A stretch of DNA of 64,000 nt from Galbula dea (GCA_013399015.1 VWZX01010538.1:310001-374000); one strand, 5' to 3'. Positions 1-13,258 are shown, counted from the stretch's first letter. Program-made: numbers and translations. The notes: generated by a model from the letters alone, not told the origin.

Positions 1-299
1 AGATGCGGCCTCACCAGGGTAGAGTAAAGAGGAAGAAGAACCTCTCTTGACCTACTGACCACACCCCTTCTAATCCACCCCAGAATCCCACTGGCCCTCC
101 TGGCCACAAGAGCACACTGCTGGCTTATGGTCATCCTTCCACCTACCAGGACCCCCTGATCCCTTTCCCCTTCACTGCTCTCCAACAGCTCAGCCCCCAA
201 CCTATACTGATCCATGGGGTTGGTCTTTCCCCAGTGCAAAACTCGACACTTGGCCTTGTTGAATTTCATTAAATTTCTCCCTGCCCAACTCTCCAGCCC
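1..299 (-). mobile_element. CR1 LINE fragment, RT C-terminal part, cut by window edge
   Basis: Read on the minus strand, this matches the end of the CR1 reverse transcriptase reading frame. It goes from the segment encoding a 'KCRVLHWGKTNP'-like motif to the 'VRP'-type segment just before the window edge. The right border is near 299, where similarity stops abruptly. The 3' end, including the terminal octamers, would lie outside the window to the left. Frameshifts and in-frame stops make it a dead copy. Recognition is from family knowledge of avian CR1, not a database search. Confidence 0.85.
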
Positions 300-2193
300 A
301 AGTACATCATTATTTTATAGTAGGTTTTTTTAAAAGCTGGAGACTATATTAGAATACAGATCTTCAAAACAATGGAAAAATTGTTTACTTACTATTACAG
401 TTCAGGCACAATGGAAGTCAAAGTGTTAATACTAGTAACTGAATGAAGTTAAATTGAGTCAAACTGAATACTACACCATAATCTTCTGTTTATTTTCCCT
501 AAAAAATCCCCAGAAGATGGAAAATATTTATCTATTAATGGATTAATTTGTGAGAATTTGGGGGTGAAGAACAGTACATAAATATAATTGATATTAAATT
601 GGCAAGCAACAAGCATTGACATTTGAAATAAAAATATACAACCATAATGAAAATTAATTATTGAGAAGCCTGCTTTATTACTTTCCTATAATCTCAGATA
701 TAATGTTCCTCAAACAGACAGTAAAGTCTAATGTATAAATATATACATGCACACCATGATAAAATATGTTGTTTCTTGAATGAAATCACATGGTTCAACC
801 AGGATGGAATATTCTCCTGAGCATCCAGACAATAGAGCCCAATCTTCTTAAGCTCATTAGATGTATCTATCTTTGTATAATCCTATTAGCTGTTGAGGTT
901 CACCTGATTAATCCTGCTGAACCACATTTTATTTCTAGGCTTGTGTCTCCTGATTGACATTTTCTAGGAAGCTTTTCCCAAATGCAGTTCTTCTATCGTC
1001 TCATAATCATGCCTTTAATTTGAATACTAAATTATTATTGTACACAAGGATTCCCTTCCTCCACAAACCAACAGATGATCTGACTTACTCATGCTCTGGC
1101 ACCACTTTAAACAAGAAGTCAGGACAAAGTGTTACCCATGTAATAAATTATAAAACCTCTATTGTCCTTAACGCCCATGTCTAAATAACAACCAGTGTAC
1201 ATGCTCAATTTAACATTCAGTTCCTTTACTGGCAACCTGCCATAGTATACATTTGACCAAGTTCAAGAACCAACTCAAGATTTTGTTTAACTAACCAACC
1301 AGAACTGCTAAAGCCATAAGGTATTTTAAATATTTATTTATTTTTCTTTTAATAGCTGAAAAATATGATTGTCAGCACAGTAAGTGATAATATTAGAAAA
1401 CATGCAGTTATAAAGAACATTAGTATTCTTGCTCTTCTTAATGTTAAGATACTTCATTTCATGTTGGAGGATTCAAAGTACTCTCTCTGTAAAAATTTTA
1501 ACTCAAAATCCTGTTGAGTTTTCCAGTGAAGTTTGGGAAAACTGTTCCTTTATACAGATATTTAATACACACAGACATCAAGAGATTTAGTTATTAAAAA
1601 CATTGAGGATATGTGGCAGGAATGGTGTAAAGTTGCTAAGAATTTTGTAGCCTTTTTCCAATAGGCTGCTCTTCTTTTAGGACTTAATTCTGCTATTTGG
1701 TATTAGTATAATTTGTTTCTGTGCTACACAAAACATATACTCTTATTATAGCCAAATAAGGCCATTTTATGTGCTATTTATTGCACATACACAAAAGTTT
1801 AATACCCACAGACATTTTATTTTCTGCTGCCTCTCCAGATATTCTTTAAGGATATGCCTGTAGATGAAATATGAATAGCTCAAGACTAAGATTAATCTTT
1901 AATTAAAATTTTAATGCTTGAAATAAGAAAATCCTACTTCCTAATGCTATACAGTCTTGGCATCAAATATGAATATTTTACACATGTATAGTACAAAACC
2001 TTATTGAAATTAGTAATATCACAATAAAAGTACATTTTGCAGAAACTGACATTTGTTTCAAAATATAAACTTGGGCATTATATTATTCTTGCAAGACTAC
2101 TTGAGAAGAGACATTACAAACCTAGTAAAAAACCCCCAAGCATACCTAAGTTATTGCTGGTTTAAAAAAAAAAAAAAGCCCTTAAGTTGCTGA
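300..2193. other. intergenic AT-rich stretch
   Basis: No exon with splice sites, no RNA gene and no recognisable repeat is seen. The short reading frames are of a length expected by chance. Confidence 0.6.
2162..2176. repeat. poly-A run
   Basis: A run of about 14 A just left of the solo LTR; a simple homopolymer. Confidence 0.9.
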
Positions 2194-2198
2194 AATTA

Positions 2199-2677
2199 TG
2201 TAGTGGGTTAGAGAAGCAAATTTCCGGACCTCTCAACGCATGGCAGTTAAAGGAGAGACTGGATTGGAAGTTAAAAACTAAAAACTGCTTTAATAATAAC
2301 AACAAATATAAATGAAAACAAATATAAACATATACAGGACCCAAAATACTGAACAGTCCTGATGCCAGCACAGCAGCTTCCCTCAGTCCCCGGTAGCAGC
2401 TCCCAGCAGAGACAGAGAGACTCTCAGCACGATCCAGGTCCCAGCTGAGAGAGAACACATGTAGCCTGCAACACACCCACGTCCCAGCAGAGAGAGAGTT
2501 TCCTCATGGTCCAGTTAACAAAAGTCCAGCAGAAAACTCCCAAAATTCCCCTGGCTTCCCTTGGGGAGGTTGGGATCTCAGGTTTCTTAAAGGGACAGTC
2601 CAATTTATGGGATGGAATACCTTTAGAAAATACAGTCACTGAACAGAATTAATTCTGTTCTAACCCAAACCATAACA
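2199..2677 (-). mobile_element. solo LTR of an endogenous retrovirus (ERVL-like), minus strand
   Basis: On the minus strand the 479-bp element begins TGTTATGG and ends CTACA, the TG...CA termini of an LTR. It is flanked by an exact 5-bp direct repeat, AATTA, at 2194-2198 and 2678-2682, read as the target-site duplication. Five bases is the usual ERVL size. An ATTAAA poly-A signal lies at 2289-2294 on the minus strand, in the expected R region. No primer-binding site, gag, pol or env sequence adjoins it, so it is a recombined solo LTR with no viral gene. The long reading frames inside it are incidental. Confidence 0.75.
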
Positions 2678-2682
2678 AATTA

Positions 2683-4855
2683 CTAACATATAAAGGCTGC
2701 AGAACAGACCAAAGTTTTATATAATGTTGGCATACACAATTCAACTTAAAGTTTGCCTCATCCTTAAAGTAGATCTTTTAGGAAGTGATTTTTACAGTCT
2801 AATGTTGGGGTGTCAAATTTTATGTGATAAACAGTGTTTAGTCAGGGAAAAGAAAGTGTACTGACAAGGTGGGTAAATCCAAAGAGAGTTGAAAGTGAAG
2901 AGTGCCATTCATAGGGCTAGATCAATCTTCACTCTTCTCTAAGGAGTTTGGACTACATCTCATGAGGAGTTAACTTAGGCTAGAAGCTTTGCTCCCGTGT
3001 CACCTACCAGAGGCAACTTCATCTTTATCACTACTGCACTTTGGGATCCCTTATTTCTATTCCAGATGAATGGATTCCAAATAGAAAGCAACATTCAGGA
3101 AGCCAAGGCCCTTCTGTTTATAAAACAGTGTTTAAAAGAGCCAGGCCCCTCATGTCTTTTTCAAATTTAGCTCTTCAGTGTTTTCCTCATTAAAAACTAT
3201 TGAGCTGAAGTAGACTCCAACATGTATTTAAACTGTTAGTTTATTGAATCTAGCAAAAAAACTCAAATCAATTTTATAAAAAAGACATATGATTGGGCTA
3301 TGCAGTTATGCCAGTGTGCAACCAATTACTTTTTTATTCCCCTCAACCCCCAGCTTTGACAAGCATTTGCTAGTGCACATGAATTCTGGACATGTAACAG
3401 AATAAACAAACAAAAAAAGCTCAAGAATAAGCATCTGACAGTAAAAATGTTGAAGGATGTATCTTTTCCCTCAATGATGGAAAACTCCATTCTGCAATTT
3501 TATATTTAAGAGCAAACCACTTTTTAAATTCCTTTGTAGTTCCGTCAATACATTGGCTTTTGCTGTCACAGTGCTTGTGTATACGCTGTTTGTCATAGCA
3601 ACATATAGTTATACTACCAGCAGTATTTGATTGATATGTAAATTCAACATAATTTCTTTGACTTGAGGACATAAAAGATGCATGTAGTTTCATCACATTA
3701 ACTTTCTTTTTAGAAGTGCTAACAGTAGAATGAAAAGTAATGAGCATACCGTTCTAAACAGTAGGTTTATGAACATGAAGTAAGTCCACTACCTGCCCAA
3801 AGTATTCTGAGAGGTCATGAATAGTATTTCACATGGAATAGTACTTCACTGCAATTCCAATGTAGCATTACACTAACAAATTAATTTAAAAGGAAAATAA
3901 AGTGAGAAAAATATTTTAGCTCTGTAATAGCACCTGGTTTAGCCTGGTAGGCACTTCAGTTCTCTACTGAAAACTATAAAAGCTAAGTAAATACTAATCT
4001 ACTGTTTTCCACAAAGCCAAGCGGGCTGACAAAGTGTTGAAAATGTGAGAGCATGGGAATACTTGTGACTAATCTTAGTAGTTATTCAGAAATGAATATA
4101 TATGACCAGGAGTTTCCATGAAAGAAGCCGAACAATCAGAGTGCAAAGACAGTAATCGCTATTTTGCTCTTTGCCCATTAAATTTAAAAAAAAAAAAAAA
4201 GGACATGAACGTTCCAGTATCTGTTATAGCTTCCTCCCCCAAAGGGGAAAGTTATGAAATGCTAAAAATACATATTTTACAATCAACGTGTAAAGTTCTA
4301 GTGCTAAATATTTAAAGCAAAAAAAATGCCTTGTTGCATTAGTGTCACATCAGTGCACATAGTTTCACAGCTAGTCCTTAATAACTCAGTTTTGTGTAAC
4401 CTTCAATATAACAGAACCTTAGTAAAATGTTCTTCTTTTGTAATAAAAACAAAATAAACTTCAGCTTCTGTTTTATATGCCAGTTGAGATTCTTTGCAGT
4501 AATTCCATCCACATCTGCTCTGCAGCTTTCAGGTTTATAAAAGCAGTATATCCCACTTTCCTCTCATCAAAATATCCATATGCTGTGTTTTATAGACTTG
4601 TTGGTACATTTTAACACTGAGGCACTAATTACAACTTGGAGCCATATGCTAAGGCTAACAAAATAAATACAACTGGTTATGAGGCATTTAATACTGAAAA
4701 TCCACAACAACCTAGCAAGAAATTCCTCCAAGTGTGATATCATACCAATATAAGTACACCTAAAATTATCACAAAAGTTGTAAAAATAAAATTGAGAGGT
4801 AAAGAAAAAGTAAGCAATGAAATTAAACATGAGCACAAACAGATTCTAAACTAAT
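2683..4855. other. intergenic stretch
   Basis: Mostly featureless. A 108-codon open frame on the minus strand (3421-3747) is the only notable reading frame. It is discussed as a weak observation and not called as a gene. A poly-A run lies near 4187-4200. Confidence 0.55.
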
Positions 4856-4918
4856 CACAGAATTACAGAATCTTTACGGTTGGAAAGGACCCTCAAGATC
4901 ATCTAATCCAACCGATAA
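4856..4918 (-). mobile_element. CR1 3'-end fragment, minus strand
   Basis: About 60 bp match the reverse complement of the CR1 3' terminus ('ggttggaaaggaccctcaag', 'atcatctaatccaaccgata'). It carries the same diagnostic bases as the copies at 54538 and 59602, so it is a severely 5'-truncated member of that subfamily. Confidence 0.85.
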
Positions 4919-5337
4919 TGACATACAATCATGCACAGAAAAGTTGCCATCCAGATTATGACAGTAAAACTCCTGCTAAAGAACCAAATTGTTTGAGAGA
5001 GAGGCTGGTACAGGAAGAGCTTGATGAACCATTTGTCCAAAATGTAAATTTCCAGGATTTCTGAAAATAGTACAGTGCTGGTATCTCCTCCTGATTTCAA
5101 GTTTCAAAATTGTTAGCGTGTTGTAAATGTCACTGGCTTTACAGTGAACATCAATGTGAGCATTTAAGAGGACACAGAACATAAAACAAATTATCTCCAA
5201 ATCACATTAACATTCACTATATGCAAGAATCAGAGAGTTTTGCATTGTCCAGAACAATCTGTATTGCTGAATTTCCTTTTTTGTGTGCTGCCTCTGCACA
5301 CAATACCCCTGTCTCCTTGAGGGTACACAAATATAGC
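4919..5337. other. spacer between two CR1 fragments
   Basis: No gene or repeat recognised. Confidence 0.5.
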
Positions 5338-5992
5338 AGCCGTGAGGAAAGAGACTTGGGGGTGCTGGTGGATGAAAAGCTCAACATGAGCCACCTTATC
5401 CTAGGCTGCATCAAGAGAAGCGTGGCCAGCAGGTCGAGGGAAGTGACTCTCCCCCTCTACTCTGCACTTGTGAGACCCCACCTGGAATACTGCGTCCAGT
5501 TCTGGAGCCCATACTACAAGAGGGATATGGAAGTGCTGGAGCAAGTCCAGAGAAGGGCCACAAGAATGATCAGAGGACTGGAGAACCTCTCCTACAAGGA
5601 CAGACAGAGAGTTGGGGTTGTGCAGTCTGGAGAACAGGAGGCTCAGAACTTATTGTGGCCTTCCAGTATCTGAAGGGGGCCTACAAGAAAGCTGGTGAGG
5701 GACCTTTTAGGAGGTCAGACAGTGATAGAACCAGAGGAAACAGATGCAAGCTAAAGGAGGGTAGATTTAGATTAGACATTAGGAGGAAGTTCTGCACTGT
5801 TAGGGTGGTGAGACACTGGAACAGGTTGCCCAGAGAGGTTGTGGAAGCCCCATCCCTGGAAGCTTTTAAGGCCAGGCTGGATGGGCCTCTGGGCAACCTG
5901 ATCTAGTGGAAGGTGTCCCTGCCAGGAAGAGGGGATGGAACTAGATGATCTTTAAGGTCCCTTCCAACTCTGACAACTCTATGATTCTATGA
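5338..5992 (+). mobile_element. CR1 LINE, 5'-truncated, plus strand
   Basis: This is the C-terminal part of CR1 ORF2 followed by the 3' UTR. Recognisable segments are 'DLGVLVDEKLNMS' (about 5357-5395), 'VRPHLEYCVQFWSP' (about 5470-5510), 'VQRRATRMIRGLEN' and, after a frameshift near 5640-5660, 'RNRLPREVVEAPSLEAF'-like sequence (about 5818-5865). It ends in the CR1 terminal octamers (ctatgattctatga, about 5978-5992). A segment is missing after the 'MSHL' codons, where CR1 normally encodes the AQKAN region. Frameshifts show it is inactive. Confidence 0.92.
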
Positions 5993-7664
5993 ATAGCAAT
6001 CACCCTTACTTCAATATCTACATCAACAGCACAACTGAGAAATTGAAGGTAGCTGCTGTTCTTCACAGCAAACAGTATGTAAGCATGGTTACAATCTACA
6101 TAAAAATTAAGGGCCCTAAAATATCCATTACCTCCAGAGAAAGATAACAAGGCTGTAATTTTAAAAAGTGCAGTGGAAACTTTCATTCTTCTGTCTAGAA
6201 GTTCCTAATGCACTAAAGAATAATTCTTTTTCACCAATTATCTACATGGGACACATTTTTAAGTGTGCATATGAATGAAGAAATCTGTCACTTCACAAAA
6301 ACTGATCAGTTAAGACTGCAAATAAACGTTTTCAAACCTGAAATGAAACTCTAAATATCCAGTAAAAGGAGATAAAAGGTAAATTCGAAAAACATGCCAC
6401 AAAATATCTGTGGACATCACAAAACTTGGAAAGACCAAAGCATCCTCTAGAAAATTTAGAAGAGCTGAATTGAACTGGCAAATATATTCCTCGAGGAAAA
6501 CAGTTTCTGTTTGCTGATCCTGACATCTGGAGAGCTACAGGTTAACATAAAGTAGCATTCATTACCTCAAACCCAAAGTTTCCAGGTTTTGATAAAGGCA
6601 TATTAAAGAAAGAAAATTGTGGATTTTTTTTTTTCTATTGTCTTCCATGCCAATCCTGGGACACAAGTTGTAATCTGAAGCACGCACACACTGTCAAGGG
6701 TATTCTTATATAATCAGCAAAGAACAAACTGTTCCTTCTCTTCCCTAAATCTGTACCCAATTACACAGACAGGGCTCATCAGGACACTTTTGCTCCAGAT
6801 TACTTGCCAGCAAGAGAACAAAGACTTTACCCCCACACTTTTCCTTTCCCTTTTCCCTCCACTTTCTGCTCCCCTCTCCCTCCTACCCCACCCCCAAGTG
6901 AACTAAAGCTGGGCCAAGATGATTTCTGATAGACATTTACACTAAAATTTACAAGTTTTGCTGACACAAGAAATATAGTTAATCTGTAAATTTTAGCATT
7001 TACATAGATTCAAGATATATACTTCACATCTTTCTTTCTTCCCTGAAAATACAGCATTGCCTAACTGTGCTGATAATGCCATAAACTGAAATCAATAACC
7101 TTTATTACAGATTAAGAACTAAAAATTGCAAGGGAAATACAGCTATGTGGTTCTGGCAAATATAGCAGAATAGTGATATGAATCACATGAGTAAATCAGG
7201 CTTCTGGGGTAGAAAAGGCTACCTTGCTATTTGTAGTCCTCCCATAGGAGATCTCAGATTGTGGTATTTCTTTATCACTCTCCATTTTTAATAATGAGGA
7301 AAATGTTTTGCCAAATGGCAAGAGTAAAGAACATCACCTACATGTGTTTTTATGGGCTTCTTATGTTACTAAAAATAGCAGAACACAGGGCCTTATTCAT
7401 ATTATACCGAGAAGATGCATAATTAAAAAAATTGAACATAATTCAATTACAAGGCACTGGCTGGCATGAAATATTTTAGGTAGAGTTAAAAAAACACCAC
7501 GATCAGGACTACTTTTTAAAAGCATATTGCTTTTTCCTTCACTTCCTGATCAAAACTCCATAGTGACTGAATAGTTTTTACAGTAATATAAAGGAATATT
7601 TAAGAAATACATTACAAATGGGAAATTACAAAGTAAATATTAGTATCTGATTCACAATGCACTT
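5993..7664. other. intergenic stretch
   Basis: No coding exon, RNA gene or repeat recognised; a C/T-rich patch lies at about 6840-6895. Confidence 0.55.
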
Positions 7665-7742
7665 CACAGAATCACAGAACATTAGGAGTTGGAAGGAACC
7701 TCAAAAGATCGTCTAGCCCAACCCCCCTGCCATAGCAAGGAT
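7665..7742 (-). mobile_element. CR1 3'-end fragment, minus strand
   Basis: Reverse complement of the CR1 3' terminus, starting with the 'cagaatcacagaa' octamer region and running through 'ggaaggaacctcaaaagatc'. Its diagnostic bases differ from the subfamily at 4856, 54538 and 59602, so it is a different and probably older subfamily. Confidence 0.85.
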
Positions 7743-9509
7743 TCCATCTGAAATGAAATGGATTTGCCACTTAGTCTTTCCAAGTAATATTAAAAAGGTT
7801 TTTTCTCTCTTGTAACATTGCTTAGCTTCCCAAAACCTGTCCAGTAGTTCCTATTAAATAGAACAACATGTACCAGCGCCAGCTAACACCAGCAAAAAAT
7901 CCTCCAGCCAACCCTCCAATGGAAAACAAGTTGACAAGTATTTTTTCTAGCTTTCTGTGGTAGTTAAATATATCACCTCCTCCCTTTCTAATATTTCTCT
8001 TAAACTAAGTTGAAGTTAGGACAACCATTCACATCTCTGCTGGGCTTCAAGTGTGGTGCATCTACTTCCAAAAGCTTGCATGACTTTCCCATTTAATTGG
8101 CTGGTGCGACTGAAGACACTCTTCCAGCACAGCTAGTCCTGTCCATAACCCTGTGCTGTCATGATCTGAGCAACAGAGTTACTGGGAAGGCCTGGCATTG
8201 GAAATATTTGGCAGTGGAGCCCTTGGGATGAGGTGCTAAATGTACAGAGCCTCACTGCCCCAGGACCTGCACCAAGAACCTTCTCAAGAACTATGTACAG
8301 GTCTCGTCTCAACCCCAAAATAAAAAACAGTGGAACAGAAAATACTTCTGTAGATTCCTCAAACAGGAGGAAACCAGGGGGCAACAGTTACAATCTGCTC
8401 ATCAACTGCTCAGACAGCATATGTGCTCTATTTTTGTGTAAAATTAGAACTAGTAGCTTAAATTCATCCTAACTCATCACAAACTACCCCACAGAATTTA
8501 ACAGCAAGAATGTACTTTTCACACACACCCTTTTTTTCTTTTTAATAAGAATGTTCGGGCATATGCTAGATATACAGACTGTCATAACCAGTAACATCAT
8601 TACCCATGAGACATCTACTTTCACTAAAACATCCCTTCCCAATTCATTGATGTTCACGTGAATGTGGCAGGCCTACTCTCCCCCTGCTCCCCAGAATTTC
8701 TGTGAGAGCACTGACAAAGTCCTCCTGTAGCCTCTAGAATGGCTTGCTCTGAGAAGGTACAAGACAAAGTTTAAAACATCATACAAGAATTTAAGAAATT
8801 CTTCAGGGGTCTGCTCAGCAGCATTCTGCATTGTCAATTAAATGCTTCAATAGCATTCGGAGTCTTATTTAAATTTAGATATTTACATTGTGTACATCAC
8901 ACTGTATCAAAACTCTTATTAAGTAAAACTATGGATTTGGATTTTTAACAGGGTTTAATCTTACACGAAGGAACAAATTAAGAAAGATAGCGCCACCTGC
9001 TGACAGGACAGTCACAATACAGCGTGAAATGAAACTTCATGCTCGCTGACTAGAAAACATCGTTTTCTTTCCACCTTTCACACAAACCATATAATCGCTT
9101 TATACCCAGCAGGGCAAGAACTCAAATCTCTTATTTTCCCTTTGCTCAATACACAACCTCAGATGACAAAGTAGTTTCTCCTTATCCTTTCCAGAATGTG
9201 CTACTACTTGACCAGATAACATAGGAACCTCATTCAGTAGTGTCAGAAAATAAAAGTTCAATGAAAAGCCAATGGAAGAATCAAAAGAATCGACTGAAGC
9301 TTATTTGACCAGTTCATCTGCATAGCATATCTCATGTACTGCTTCCTGTGCCCAGAATGATAAGAACACTTCAGCAAGTCAATAATGGAACAACACGCAC
9401 TGCTCACAAGTATTTTGCAATTTTAGAGAAGTTTGTTTTCCAAGTAATAATGGGAATGCTTTTATCTTTGAAATCCTTTGATCCTTTTGCCTTTGATGCT
9501 GCTTTTTTT

Positions 9510-9550
9510 GGGGGAGGGGAGGGGAGGAGGGAGGGAGGCAGGGAGAGGGG
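9510..9550 (+). other. G-quadruplex-capable G tract
   Basis: At least five runs of three or more G (9510-9514, 9516-9519, 9521-9524, 9529-9531, 9533-9535) are separated by loops of one to a few bases, with further G runs to 9550. This satisfies the usual intramolecular quadruplex pattern on the plus strand. No gene is attached to it. Confidence 0.75.
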
Positions 9551-12192
9551 TTGGTTTGTAGACGTAATTCTAGTATTTTTTTTCAAGAGTCTTACAATTT
9601 AGTAATAGTCTGTCTCTTTGTACGTTATATCACTATCCATTTGTAAATAAGGAAGATTTTAATTTTAGCTACACCAAAAAGCTTTTCCACCTTCCCTTAA
9701 AGATTAAATTTCCTATACATTATGTATTTATAGTTGTTCTAAAGAACCCACAGAACTGCCAAGTGAAAGTTGCAAAGTCTCTTCACAGAATTATTTCACA
9801 ATTACTTGTCTCCTGCCTATGCCTGGCACAGTAAGCTCTCTTGAAAGTACTTTTGTTTCTTCCTTTACTTTAGAGCCTGAGAAACAGATGGTGTCAACTC
9901 ATCCTACAATGAGTTAATTTTATTTAGGGCATATAAGGTGAAGAAGTGCTAGATAGGCAGGCTAACACTGCTACTAATTCCCCACTATGCAACTCACCCT
10001 TCCCCCTCTATTTTTCCCTCAACAGTGCTGTCAAGTCACAGAGAGAAATAAAGATTCATTACATGCAGAAAGCTCTCAAGTAGGCTAATACCCTTGTCCA
10101 GTTCTGTTATCTTCAGATCTTACAAAACCAGACATCATTGCAGGAAGAAGCAGCATTGTTAAGAGAATAATTAAAAAATTACTGCAATCTTTTTGTAATA
10201 TTTAGCAATAGTGGTGGGCTTGCAAACAAGTTGTTTCTTTTTTCCGCTTTATCCTCTTTGGTAAAAAGTTAACTTAATTATTGAAACACTAGATAATGAG
10301 AAACATTGGGATGAAGTGTTACCTTGTGACAGAAGGGACAGGACTTGAATTAAAACCATGATGTATAGAAATAAAAACAAAACCCACAAAAACAACTTGC
10401 CATTAAGACACAGGAAAATTTAACTTTACTGACCTGTCAATGCCATTGTGTTTCCAGTCAAGGAAACCTTGTACGGAAACTGATGAAGCTTCTTCTCTAG
10501 CTTGTTGCAAGACACAGAAAGTGACACAGAATGCTACCCAGAGCAGAATTTGAGGCACGTGTTCATATTTAACAGGGACTGTTTGATTAACCATTCTTTC
10601 ATAAAGCTTTTGCATTCACTACATTCAAATATCTTCTACTAATTAATGCAAAAACAGAGATGAATTCTTCAGGTTTATTTTATTAGCAACGATGAATATA
10701 AATCTCTTACGAAAATATTCTTAACATTTCAATATATAAGAATTGTCTATAAAAATATACTACTACATAACAAAGCCAAAAACTTCTGCAAAACATATGA
10801 TTCAACATATATTTAACAATATATAGGACAGAGTAAAAATCCTTTAATTAACGCTGAAGGTATTTTTACCCCCTTTCTGACAAACAAGAACTCACTTAAC
10901 ATAGGAAATTACTCCTTCCAATATAACATGGTTATCACCATAGAAGTGATCTATCTATCACATAGAAGTCTATGTATGTTCCACCCTGAAGTTGCCTGCA
11001 TCTGCAGGAACATAAAGACACAACTTTTCTTTGGATGAACAGGCAGTATGACCACAAAAACATTCCACTGGTAACTGCAACGTTCTGCAAGTCAGCATTG
11101 TGCATCCGCTGTCAGCATTGCCAACCCTGAATCCTGAACAGGGACAGAGTCCTTGTGGGACTGATGCCACAGATGAGCCCACCATGGTCAGACAAATGGA
11201 AAACAGGCTCTCCTTGGTTAACTATTGCTAGTTATCAAGAAAATAACTTTTTAAGAAGCTGCCTCAAGTGTTAATACTAAATGATGATCAAGGGTTGTAT
11301 TATCCATTTTGTTATTATCAATTACAGGCAGAGCCATCTTAGATCAGTTTTTGGAATTTGGAAAGAGCCTGATTTCAGGTTTTGGAAGAAAAATGACACA
11401 TTGAACTAGTTATCTCACCAATACTGTTATGCTGAGGTTACTTCATGCCTGGTGTTAAGACAAATACAGGAAATCCATTTTAATTATGTAGACTACTGTT
11501 GTCTAGACAATGAGTTTGTCAAATTCTAGCGCAGATGTATTTAGAGAGCTTTTAGAACATAACTTTGACAACCAGCTTCACCCAAGAAAAACTGGCTGCT
11601 GCACAGTGATAGTACACAGTTTTTCAGGCATCAGCTTTCTACAGAAGAGTTGGGTACATAAGGCTTTAAGGCTATAAAGTCCCACTGAAGGCAATAGAAG
11701 ATTATAGTGTTTTGCATAGTAAAGAACATAAGAAACATGTTATTGGTGCACCAGCATCTTTTTATCCCCCCAATAATTAATTATTACTCCTTCTATTCTG
11801 GATCCACTGAAATCAGTAAATTGAATTAATACTGAAATTCAAGAGAAACAACTTTATATCATAGCAATCACAATGCAACAGTATTCCACTGTAGTTCAAG
11901 GGAAGGGCTTCCTGTTAGGAAACTACATTTATCAAGCTTAAAGATACTGTAAAGTTTACAGAAGGACATTGCAGCCAATGAACATTAATAATATATTTCT
12001 GACTCAAAGCTCAGAAAAAATAACAGTTGACCCTGAGAAATTTGCTGTATTAAAACTTATAAAGCTAAAAAAAAGATTTGAAAAGTCAAAATCTACCCAA
12101 GGGAAAAAAATTTAAAAAAAACTATTAAACTCTGAAACAATCAAGGCTCAGCCAGTTTCATTTCAGATTCTCAAACTGTTAAGCTCTGGAAG

Positions 12193-12228
<36 letters not shown>
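12193..12228. repeat. poly-A homopolymer (36 A)
   Basis: Uninterrupted A run. No retrocopy was recognised on its 5' side and CR1 does not end in poly-A, so I treat it as a simple repeat. Confidence 0.95.
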
Positions 12229-12230
<2 letters not shown>

Positions 12231-13232
12231 TTGACCATCTTAACAGGAATGGTAAGAAATATTTTCAATTAAAAAAGAAACAATTTAGGGTACCCATACA
12301 CTTGTATAATTTCATTCTCTTCAAGGCGTCCAACTAAAATTTTGATTTTCAACCTACATCTGTGAGAAAGAACAATTTAAAAACTGAGGTGGTTGAAAAA
12401 ACTTAAAGCTTAAATGCCTTCCACTGCCAAAATCATCCAGTAAAGCTAGTTATAGAAGCTAGTTTGTCATGCTTTATGACTAGAGGAGCCAAAGTCACTC
12501 ATTCTTACACCAGTTAATTCCCTAAAAGATAGATCAAAATCACAATAATATTCCAAAAAATGTAACGTTCTCCAACATAGGATCTTGTTTAGATTATTAT
12601 TTTAACAACTTAAAAATTTAGGAAGTTTCAAGAACAGCAAAAGGAATGGAACCATAAAGAAACTACAGATTTGGAGAAAGAAAAAAAGTAATAATCTGGG
12701 GGTTTTGGCAGCTCATGTATGGAACTATATCAAAAGAGTTTCTGCAAGAACTAGTGACAAAAGTTACCAATCATGTCAGCTTCCTTTCTACATTTACTTA
12801 TGTGTCAAGGGCAAGAAAAAAAATGTCCTTTTCTTCAGTAGTCTGTGTTATTTACTGAGCATGAACAAGATTCATTGAAATCACATGACCTTAAGATTTT
12901 TTTGATACAACTTCCACTTTTCTTTTATTCTTTACTGACAAAACAGCATTCATACACTGTAATTTATTATCTAATTCCCCTTCCTAATGTTTTCACACTG
13001 TCAAGTCTAGCTCTGGCTTTGCTTTCTCCAAAAACCTTACGAAAAAGTTATGTAGCTGGGTCAGCTCCCAGGGCCAGCTCACCACATAGCCACATAAGCA
13101 CAAGCACTGAGCCAACAGGAGGGAGCAGGACTAGCTGACAACCCAAGTTTACATCAAAATGAACTGCTTGGGAACCACACCTTTGTAAGTGTCAATTCAA
13201 ACACATGCATATTAAACATGAAGTGAAGCAGT

Positions 13233-13258
13233 AAAAAAAAAAAAAAAAAAAAAAAAAN
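13233..13258. repeat. poly-A homopolymer ending in ambiguous base N
   Basis: About 25 A followed by the only N in the window, at 13258. It probably marks a base-calling or assembly uncertainty in the homopolymer. Confidence 0.95.

Noticed and set aside
12193..12228. Poly-A run as the tail of a processed pseudogene
   Set aside because: No coding or transcript-like sequence on the 5' side of either strand and no flanking direct repeat seen.
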